Below, in pieces: positions 26,289-33,430 of a stretch of 33,430 nt of DNA. This DNA is from an uncultured Boseongicola sp. GTDB lineage: Bacteria; Pseudomonadota; Alphaproteobacteria; Rhodobacterales; Rhodobacteraceae. The notes beneath the pieces were generated by a model. It was not told where the DNA came from, did not search any database, and was given only the letters and a program-made list of their open reading frames with translations. How positions within the stretch are numbered: the stretch's first letter is position 1; every line of letters starts with the position of its first letter. The stretch lies in the NCBI GenBank assembly GCA_938016355.1, contig CALLWO010000127.1, positions 1 to 33,430 of the forward strand. The letters are read 5' to 3'. Position numbers and translations under genes: made by a program.

Positions 26289-26320
26289 GTGTCCTCCTAC
26301 GCTCGAACGTAGAAGGACAC
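26289..26320 (-). promoter_or_regulatory. hairpin sequestering the uspA Shine-Dalgarno (RNA-thermometer-like)
   Basis: Reverse strand GTGTCCTTCTACG-TTCGAG-CGTAGGAGGACAC-TC-ATG: 13-bp stem (one U-G wobble); AGGAGG lies wholly in the 3' arm. Confidence 0.7.
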
Positions 26321-26348
26321 AGAAGAGTTGCAAGCGCTTTGATCTATC

Positions 26349-28637
26349 TCAGATCGGTCGATCCACGCGAGCGGTGACATGCACGCGCCCTTTTACGGGT
26401 TCCGGCCAAGACACTGAAATCTGGTTCTTTGATGAACCGACTTCGGTGGTCGCAAAGGGATACGCAAATACGTCATCTCCCGAGGCATTGGTAATCGCGT
26501 TCTCTGTGACAATGCTTTCCACTTCGCGAGCGCGCCCACCGAATGGCAGGTAACCCGAAACGTCGAGCGTCCAGTCGGTTGCCTCACTGATCTGGTCGAA
26601 CTCAAGTGTAACCGGATTGATTGTGTTCTGCCCAATTCCGTTGAACGTGTTGGCTGAAAAAACAACGTTTCGAGTCAGACCGAAATCAAGTGACGCGATG
26701 CTGTCATCAAGTTTTTCGACCCGATCGGTTGAGCCGTTCAACGATTTGAACGTGTTACCCGTCACAGAAAGACCTTGCAGAAAGTGCCCCGCGCCATAAG
26801 GCTTTACGACAATCCAAGAAAAGTAAGACGCCGCATCATTCACTGTGAAAATATTGCCTGTGACTGCAAGGCCGCCAAACGAATATTCAGACGAGAACGC
26901 AGGCGCGGCGTCGTGCTCATTGGTCCATTCGATGAACGAGTTATCAATGTAGTTGCCCGTGATGACTGATTTCACATTCGGATATGTCAGCACCAAGCCA
27001 GCAACCCGTGGGCCATCAATGACGTTGTCACCCTGAAACCAGTGATTGCCGACGATCAGGTGCCCGTTGCCATGCAGAACCATGGTCGTTCCAAACCTTT
27101 GAAACCGGTTATCGCGGATTTTTGCGTCATTGGCATTGACGTTAAAGCCAACTGAGACTCGCGATGTTGCAGGCACGGCCTGCTCGTCAGAGACAAAATG
27201 ACATCTGTCGATCTGTAGATCCTGACACCCGCGTCCATGGCTTGTGATGCCGCGATCTTTGGGTTTGGTGACAAAACAATCCTTCAAGTGAAACGTCTCG
27301 CCTGCAGGGGCAAGCAACACACCGCTCGCCTCGCCCTGACAATGGATTTCAATATCGGTGAGCGTAAATTTGGACAGTTTGGTAAAACCGGAGAAATCCA
27401 AAACGTATTTGAAACGCTTGAATGTGTATGTCTGGCTCGATGGCGCCGCATAAAGCGGTTGAGACAAAGTGAGCGTTCCCGCGCCGACATTTTTCTCGGT
27501 GACATAGACTTCGCGACCGACGCCAGTGCCCTCGACCAATGATCCCACGGGAACGTTGGCGACGTTTGCGACAGCCGTCAAAGTCGTCGACGCGCCCGCG
27601 TCATAGCTCGCGCTGCTTGTGAACGTTTCTGCGTCCCACGCCGCACCAGGCACCACGTTCAGCTGGCCGTTTCGCACAACGCGTCGGATTTCGTATGTGT
27701 CTGTTTGAGCGGCATCAGCGACGTCAATTGGCGCGCTTACTTCGATCCGACGTCCCCCTAGGTCGAAGCTTTCGTGATCGGAGAATTGTACAAGCGCCTG
27801 AATCCCTTTTTTAAACGCGGCAACTTCGTCACCAAACGCGTCTGCATAAGTTGGGAGGTCAAAGTTGCGGCGCAATATCAGATGCTTATCGTCTGGCATT
27901 GTAACGGTGCCAACAAAACGCGCCGGCGATTCAAACGTCACGTTAGATCCCAATAGGTATGTCCCTGCGGGCACGAGAATGCTGCGCCCTTCAGCTGCTG
28001 TGTTCGCGGCGTCAAATGCTGCGGCATCGTCGGTGACGCCATCTCCCACAGCCCCAAAATCACGCACATCGACCCAATCCATCATGACGCGATGGAAAAC
28101 GGAGGTAACATCTTCGATCTGAATGTCATCAACGCGCACAATGCCGCCGGTCGCACCCGTCAAATCCAGACCAAAGTGGCCATAAGAAACCGGCGTTCCC
28201 CAGTGAAAATCTACGCCTGTTCTCGGCCCAGAACCAATGATTGCCGAGACTTCGACGACAGATCCGTAGGTGGTCAGAGCTTTCGCTGTTGAAACTGTCG
28301 TTAGGCCGGTGACCTCAGTGCCGCCCGACTGACCAGCCCAGGCGCCAATGCGAACCGACGGCAAAGCGCCAGAAATTGCCTTTACTCGCGCAGTCACACG
28401 CAAATAACAGCCAGACAGGATCGGTGTTTCGCCGGTGAAGCGAATTTGTTGTTCGCCATCTGTTTTTAAGATCTCAAGACAAGAGCCGAAATCCACGTCT
28501 GTCGGGACTACGGCAGCTGTAGGAATGGTATCGTAAGTCGCTGTTCCGGGTGTACCGTTTTCATTTGACCAAACGTTGAGTCCCTCTTCGAATTTCGGGG
28601 GCATCAACGCCACGCCGTCAGTCACTGCCTTGTTCAT
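26349..28637 (-). CDS. right-handed parallel beta-helix protein, pectate-lyase-superfamily/GH28-related (possible spike or adhesin)
   Basis: VDVRDFGAVGDGVTDDAAAFDAANTAAEGRSILVPAGTYLLGSN is the Pectate_lyase_3-type N-terminal motif; later IRDNRFQRFG, IVGNHWFQGDN, ITGNYIDN, VTGNIFTVND beta-helix coils. Start at MNKAVTDGVALMPPKF (28637) with AAAAGGG upstream. Confidence 0.8.
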   Translation of the reverse strand: MNKAVTDGVALMPPKFEEGLNVWSNENGTPGTATYDTIPTAAVVPTDVDFGSCLEILKTDGEQQIRFTGETPILSGCYLRVTARVKAISGALPSVRIGAWAGQSGGTEVTGLTTVSTAKALTTYGSVVEVSAIIGSGPRTGVDFHWGTPVSYGHFGLDLTGATGGIVRVDDIQIEDVTSVFHRVMMDWVDVRDFGAVGDGVTDDAAAFDAANTAAEGRSILVPAGTYLLGSNVTFESPARFVGTVTMPDDKHLILRRNFDLPTYADAFGDEVAAFKKGIQALVQFSDHESFDLGGRRIEVSAPIDVADAAQTDTYEIRRVVRNGQLNVVPGAAWDAETFTSSASYDAGASTTLTAVANVANVPVGSLVEGTGVGREVYVTEKNVGAGTLTLSQPLYAAPSSQTYTFKRFKYVLDFSGFTKLSKFTLTDIEIHCQGEASGVLLAPAGETFHLKDCFVTKPKDRGITSHGRGCQDLQIDRCHFVSDEQAVPATSRVSVGFNVNANDAKIRDNRFQRFGTTMVLHGNGHLIVGNHWFQGDNVIDGPRVAGLVLTYPNVKSVITGNYIDNSFIEWTNEHDAAPAFSSEYSFGGLAVTGNIFTVNDAASYFSWIVVKPYGAGHFLQGLSVTGNTFKSLNGSTDRVEKLDDSIASLDFGLTRNVVFSANTFNGIGQNTINPVTLEFDQISEATDWTLDVSGYLPFGGRAREVESIVTENAITNASGDDVFAYPFATTEVGSSKNQISVSWPEPVKGRVHVTARVDRPI

Positions 28638-28809
28638 TTTGCGAACCCTTTTCATGCAAGCAAAAGGATGCGCAAAAATGCAAACGCGGAGGCCTGCCCC
28701 GCAACCTATCGCTTTTTTAGGAATTAGCCCCGACTTCCAAAGCCAGAGCGCCACCCAAAGTGTTTAAGGGTTTCGCATTAATCCGTAATAAACCATGCGA
28801 ACGGTTTAC

Positions 28810-29226
28810 TCAGGCACCCACATCTGGGGTCTCCAATAACTGCACGCCGTTGATGCGCCAGCCTTGGTCGGTTTCGATCATCTGATAATCGAGAACATGG
28901 AGCGCGCCAGAGCGATCACGGACCATCACCTTCTGCCACAACCTGCCGCCTTCGTTCCTGAGTTCCAAAAATTTCATCTCGGTAGGGCGCCAAACCATGG
29001 GATAACCGTTCTGAACCATGCTTCCGAAACGTTCCGGTGAGCCAAAAATGCTTTGGATGGACCGTGACGCGAATGTGAAAGCCGTCGAAAAGTCGTCCGA
29101 CTTAAAGGCCTCGATCTGGCTTTGGATTGTCCGCTCGATATCCGGCTCAGAGGGAAGAATGTCCGACGCGTTTGTTGGTCCGACGAGCGCGAACGCCGCG
29201 ATTACCGCAAAAATAAACTGTCGCAT
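28810..29226 (-). CDS. DUF4864-like secreted protein
   Basis: Signal peptide MRQFIFAVIAAFALVGPTNA; IQSQIEAFKSDDFSTAFTFASRSIQSIFGSPERFGSMVQNGYPMVWRP. Confidence 0.8.
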   Translation of the reverse strand: MRQFIFAVIAAFALVGPTNASDILPSEPDIERTIQSQIEAFKSDDFSTAFTFASRSIQSIFGSPERFGSMVQNGYPMVWRPTEMKFLELRNEGGRLWQKVMVRDRSGALHVLDYQMIETDQGWRINGVQLLETPDVGA

Positions 29227-29319
29227 ATTCCCCTCCGCTTTCTTCCGATCATAGAGTGATACGGATCAAAGCACAGGTTTGGTTCATTTTTCGTGCGCGG
29301 CAGTCACCGCAAAACGGGC

Positions 29320-30897
29320 TCAGGAATGTGTTTCCGCAAGCGCATTTTCGATGAGTTCAATCGTCTCACTGATACCATAGAGCGCGATAAAACCACCGAA
29401 CCTCGGCCCTTGGCTCGCGCCTAGAAGAACTTCATAAAGCGCTTTAAACCAATCTCTTAGCGGCTCAAACTCATGTTCTTTTCCGACAGAGAACACCATC
29501 GATTGAAGCTCTTCGGGATCTGCGGTTGAGGTCCAGCCTTTAAGGCGGGCCAAAAGATCTTTTATCGCTGTCGTCTCCAATTCGGTTGGCGCACGGAATT
29601 GACGTGTCGGCTTCACGAAATCATTGAAATAGCTGACAGCAAAACCTGCTGCCTGGTCCAGATCAGGATGGGTTTCAGGCGACGCATCTGGCGCATATCG
29701 CTTGATGAAGCCCCAAAGCGTGGTCTTGTCTTCAGCGCCCGAAACGCTGGCAAGATTCAAGAGCATGGCAAAAGGAACGACCAAATTTGAGGCCGGGACG
29801 TTGTGGCCATGGATATGGAATACAGGATTATTCAGTCGGGCCGCAGCGTCCTGATCCGCATAAGCGCGCAACTGCTGGTGATATTCATCAACAGCCTTTG
29901 GAATGACATCAAAATGCAGACGCTTGGCGGTTTTTGGCTTTTGATACATGAAATAGGCCAAGCTCTCGCTGGACGCATAAGTCAGCCACTCGTCAATCGA
30001 GATGCCGTTACCTTTGGACTTTGAAATCTTTTGCCCGATGTCGTCCAAAAAGAGCTCATAGGTGAACACTTCAGGTGGTTTGCCCCCCAGAATTCTGCAA
30101 ATTTTTGAGTAAATCGGCGTGTTGGGCGCATGCTCTTTCCCATATGGCTCAAAATCCACGCCCAAGGCGGCCCAGCGTGCCCCAAAATCGGGCTTCCATT
30201 GGAACTTTACGTTACCGCCGGTCACGGGAAGCGTGGTTTCGATCCCGTCTTCATCATCGAATGTGATCGTTCCATCGCTGGCATTCACGTCCTTCATTGG
30301 CACATAGAGGACACGGCCTGTCGTGGGGCTAATGGGCAGGAAAATTGAGTATGTTTGTTGCCGCTCGTCGCGCAGGCTTTTCAACATGACGGCCATTAGT
30401 TCGTCGTACTTTTCGCACGCCCGCAGAAGCGTCTCATCGAACCGGCCAGACTTGTAATATTCGGCCGCAGAATAAAACTCGTACTCAAAACCAAACGTAT
30501 CGAGGAACCGGCGCAACATCGCATTATTGTAGTGTCCGAAACTCTCGAATTCTCCGAACGGATCCGGAACGCGCGTCAAAGGCCGCTGCAAATGCTCTGA
30601 CAACAATTCCTGTTGCGGGACGTTGTCAGGCACTTTGCGCAAGCCATCCATATCGTCGGAAAAGCAAATCAGTTTGGTCGGAATATCGGAAAGCACTTCG
30701 AAGGCACGGCGAACCATTGTTGTGCGCAAAACCTCCCCGAATGTCCCAATGTGGGGCAACCCGGAAGGACCGTAACCCGTTTCAAAAAGCACATAGCCTT
30801 TCTCGGGCGGCGCATTCTCGTAGCGTTTCAAAAGGCGTCGCGCTTCCTCAAAGGGCCAAGCTTTCGAGCTCATCGCAGCGTCTCTTAACGTCGTCAT
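29320..30897 (-). CDS. lysS: lysyl-tRNA synthetase, class I
   Basis: Class I HIGH-type [14 protein letters not shown] and KISKSKGNG; class I LysRS is usual in alphaproteobacteria. Start at [11 protein letters not shown]. Confidence 0.95.
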   Translation of the reverse strand: MTTLRDAAMSSKAWPFEEARRLLKRYENAPPEKGYVLFETGYGPSGLPHIGTFGEVLRTTMVRRAFEVLSDIPTKLICFSDDMDGLRKVPDNVPQQELLSEHLQRPLTRVPDPFGEFESFGHYNNAMLRRFLDTFGFEYEFYSAAEYYKSGRFDETLLRACEKYDELMAVMLKSLRDERQQTYSIFLPISPTTGRVLYVPMKDVNASDGTITFDDEDGIETTLPVTGGNVKFQWKPDFGARWAALGVDFEPYGKEHAPNTPIYSKICRILGGKPPEVFTYELFLDDIGQKISKSKGNGISIDEWLTYASSESLAYFMYQKPKTAKRLHFDVIPKAVDEYHQQLRAYADQDAAARLNNPVFHIHGHNVPASNLVVPFAMLLNLASVSGAEDKTTLWGFIKRYAPDASPETHPDLDQAAGFAVSYFNDFVKPTRQFRAPTELETTAIKDLLARLKGWTSTADPEELQSMVFSVGKEHEFEPLRDWFKALYEVLLGASQGPRFGGFIALYGISETIELIENALAETHS

Positions 30898-31016
30898 TGC
30901 TTTCTTCCTCAACTGGCGCTCTTTGTCACAGCGGACCGCGCAAGGTCTGCTTCCTATTGCGGGCAGCGATTGGCGTCAATAAATTCAAAACTGTATCTCG
31001 AAAGGACAAAGACGCC

Positions 31017-31439
31017 GTGCCATTAAAAGCCTCTGAATTTACGCCAGAAGACACACTTGTTGCTATCATGCTGGCCGTTTCGGCGTCGGATGAACGCATA
31101 AGGACGGCGGAATTGGTGACAATCGAACGCATCCTCAACCATCTTCCAGCGTTCGTTGATTTCAAGACTGAGCGTTTGAAGCACATCTCAAATACGGTCC
31201 TTGATCTGTTCGCCGACGAAGACGGTCTGGAATTGCTATGGGACTCGGTGCGAACGACCCTTCCAGAGCGGTTGTTCGAAACGGCCTATGCTCTTGCATG
31301 TGATGTTGCCGCTGCCGACGGAACACTTCGTGAAAGCGAGTTACGATTCCTCGAAGAAATTCGATACCAGCTGGAAATTGACCGTCTTCATGCGGCTGCG
31401 ATTGAACGCGGCGCGCGGGCGCGGCATATGATTATTTAA
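31017..31439 (+). CDS. TerB-family (tellurite-resistance-like) protein
   Basis: GTG start at 31017 after AAAGGAC; LVAIMLAVSASDERIRTAELVTIERIL... and ACDVAAADGTLRESELRFLEEIRYQLEID acidic TerB-like repeats. Confidence 0.82.
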   Translation: MPLKASEFTPEDTLVAIMLAVSASDERIRTAELVTIERILNHLPAFVDFKTERLKHISNTVLDLFADEDGLELLWDSVRTTLPERLFETAYALACDVAAADGTLRESELRFLEEIRYQLEIDRLHAAAIERGARARHMII

Positions 31440-32929
31440 AGCGGATCAAATCCGACAGCCCAACGGCTCAACAGCGATTTTTGAAGTGTTCTTGATCGAC
31501 GCGCCCACGACCTTGAGCCCGGCGGGCGTTCGCGTGCTTCGGTTGGGATTGCATCGCGCTTTTCAGTGTTTGCGGTGAATATCGCGAACACGAGCCCTCG
31601 CCCGTTCCCTGTAGTAATATAGCCCGCAAGGCTGCTCACAAAGTTGAGCGTACCGGTCTTGGCAACAGCCATCACGTCATCGAGCGATTTGTTTTTTGCT
31701 CCGGACGGATCGGGCACGTTCACACGCTTCATCAGCGCAGCCACTGGCATGCCGCCCCTTAAAATTGTGACCATATCTAAAGGGCTGATCGACGAGCCAT
31801 AACCCAGCCCAGAATGGTCACGGAAAATGACATTCCGAACGCCAAATCTGGTCTCTGCCCAACCAGCCATACGCGACCCGGACCCAAGGAGATTGTTGAC
31901 TGGGACATTGTTGGAAAGGCTCGCGCGCATCCCCGACATTTCCGCCGTTAAGTTTGTCGAGTATTTCATCATTGAAAACAAAACATTGCCGAGTGCATCG
32001 CTGGAGGTTGTCGCAAGTTGCATGCCGTTTGGCGGTGAATTAGCAATTTCCGGCGTCTTTAGAACGATCCCATTGGAGCGCGCGAGCGTTCGAAAAACAT
32101 CGCCCGCATAAAGCGCCGGAAATCTGACGGGCAACCATCTGGCGCCGTCTTTTTTGCCCAGCGCGCCGCGCGCAACTGACCATAGGTCTGATCGTGTTCC
32201 ACGGGCATAGGAATAGACCGGCGATTTCCGGTCAACGATGTCCATTTGAGCAATGACGGTCGACGGGCTGTATTTTCGCCCGCGCGCTTCCATCGTCATT
32301 TCATACTCGTTTTTCTTGGGTTTCCATTCGAAATGGACCCTGTTGAAGTTAAGGTTCAAACCGCAAAACGCCGGGTTGTAGCTGACATGATCCGGCTGAT
32401 CGTAGTCAATTCTGTCGCCACGTGGCAATGCACCTGCCCAAACCAAAAACCGACCGGTTACTTCGGTGATGCCGGCTTCGCGTAGAGCTATCGCTAGCTC
32501 GCCCAACCGATCAGTGTCCAATGTCGGATCACCACTGCCAGAGAGAACGAGATCTCCGTCAAGTTTGCCGTCGTTCACCGATCCGATTGCGTAAAGCGAG
32601 GTCTCAAACTCAAAATTCGCGCCCAAACGGTCTAACGCATAAAGCGCCGTTACAGATTTTAGTGTGCTGGCAGGAGGCATTTTTTGATTTGCCAATCGCG
32701 CGTCGAGGATTTCACCAGTGGTCGCATCAGCCACAACGTAAGCCACATCGCCGTCAAGATTAGCTTTTCGAACAATGTCCTCGCTGCCTGATGGCAGCGT
32801 GGGCGCGGCCGGAGCCGCTCCGCGCGGCACCGGACGGTCGCTTGATTGTGGTGCCGAGCTTAAGGCAGGTCCGGCAGCACCGGTTGCGATCCCTGCTAAG
32901 ACGGTGCGTCTGCTCAACTCGTTCTTCAT
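31436..32929 (-). CDS. dacB: D-alanyl-D-alanine carboxypeptidase/endopeptidase (PBP4, peptidase S13)
   Basis: SxxK PASTLKSVTALY, SxN YSTNLTAEMSG, KTG AKTGTLNFVSSLAGY. Confidence 0.93.
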   Translation of the reverse strand: MKNELSRRTVLAGIATGAAGPALSSAPQSSDRPVPRGAAPAAPTLPSGSEDIVRKANLDGDVAYVVADATTGEILDARLANQKMPPASTLKSVTALYALDRLGANFEFETSLYAIGSVNDGKLDGDLVLSGSGDPTLDTDRLGELAIALREAGITEVTGRFLVWAGALPRGDRIDYDQPDHVSYNPAFCGLNLNFNRVHFEWKPKKNEYEMTMEARGRKYSPSTVIAQMDIVDRKSPVYSYARGTRSDLWSVARGALGKKDGARWLPVRFPALYAGDVFRTLARSNGIVLKTPEIANSPPNGMQLATTSSDALGNVLFSMMKYSTNLTAEMSGMRASLSNNVPVNNLLGSGSRMAGWAETRFGVRNVIFRDHSGLGYGSSISPLDMVTILRGGMPVAALMKRVNVPDPSGAKNKSLDDVMAVAKTGTLNFVSSLAGYITTGNGRGLVFAIFTANTEKRDAIPTEARERPPGSRSWARRSRTLQKSLLSRWAVGFDPL

Positions 32930-33011
32930 GACAGCTTTATCGGTTCACCAATTGTGCGTGGCAAGCTTGACGCAGAGGCTTTCGCGCCGATGTGACCGGA
33001 TCGCGACCAAA

Positions 33012-33430
33012 TTATTCGCTCCAATTCCCGGCGGCACGAATTTCACTGGAGCTCACATGTTGCATTGGAGTGTTGAGAAAACACCAAGCCGGCGCTTCCG
33101 CTCTTGCCAAAGCCGCTGCATCAGAGGCAGGAATTCGTCCGAACCGATACTGCCGCGCCATGCGGGAATGAAGCGCACGCTGTCGATCTCCCGGGCGTGC
33201 AAGAACACCGATCGGAACCATCGAGACGATATCCTCCCAACGATCCCAGGTGTGAAACGTCGCCAAATTATCTGCGCCCATCAGCCACACAAAATGCGCG
33301 CCTCTAAACCTGTTTTGAAGCGCCGCGATAGTATCCGCAGTGTACTGAGTTCCCAATTCTTGCTCGAGCGACGTAATCCGGACACGCGGGTGATCCATCA
33401 CATTTTTTGCGGTCGCGATACGCTTTTCGA
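33012..33430 (-). CDS. nadD: nicotinate-nucleotide adenylyltransferase, C-terminal part (runs off the right edge)
   Basis: HFVWLMGADNLATFHTWDRWEDI, GTQYTADTI, VSSSEIRA; reading frame stays open to the window end. Confidence 0.92.
   Translation of the reverse strand, partial: EKRIATAKNVMDHPRVRITSLEQELGTQYTADTIAALQNRFRGAHFVWLMGADNLATFHTWDRWEDIVSMVPIGVLARPGDRQRALHSRMARQYRFGRIPASDAAALARAEAPAWCFLNTPMQHVSSSEIRAAGNWSE

Noticed and set aside
26339-26352. FNR-like sequence TTGATCTATCTCAG upstream of uspA
   Set aside because: Only 8 of 10 consensus positions, and placement relative to the leader hairpin is awkward; not strong enough alone.
28778-28792. Degenerate CtrA-like site TTAATCCGTAATAAA upstream of the beta-helix gene
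   Set aside because: One core mismatch in AT-rich DNA, and it overlaps a TAAACC/GGTTTA hairpin that could simply be the 3' end signal of the DUF4864 gene.
1-33430. CRISPR arrays, transposases, integrases, phage structural clusters, defence-system genes
   Set aside because: Looked for regularly spaced repeats and recognisable protein motifs in the ORF track; none found.

Overview
The window looks like a marine alphaproteobacterial (Rhodobacterales/Roseobacter-type) chromosome segment. From left to right it holds: the edge of an MFS transporter; an FKBP-type PPIase; a tightly overlapping catabolic operon (type II haloacid dehalogenase, alpha/beta hydrolase, Ser/Thr dehydratase-like enzyme, pcaD, pcaB); a Tet-type MFS pump and a Zn-alcohol dehydrogenase; a GNAT and an enolase-superfamily protein; a ~10.5 kb surface-polysaccharide locus (KpsT/KpsE/KpsM-like export, glycosyltransferases, a sugar-phosphate transferase, a sulfotransferase and an embedded RTX protein) that abuts a tRNA-Arg(TCT); then TetR, an NDUFS4-like subunit, uvrB, small housekeeping genes, uspA, a large beta-helix/pectate-lyase-like protein, DUF4864, class I LysRS, a TerB-like protein, PBP4/DacB and the edge of NadD. 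No CRISPR array, transposase or integrase was seen. The best leads are non-coding: (i) a 13-bp hairpin that fully sequesters the uspA Shine-Dalgarno (RNA-thermometer-like); (ii) a long inverted repeat whose loop is a canonical G-quadruplex motif, next to a cluster of CtrA-like sites upstream of uvrB. The main protein-level lead is an RTX protein inside a putative sulfated-polysaccharide operon that starts 21 nt after a tRNA. All functional calls are by eye from sequence; no searches were run.
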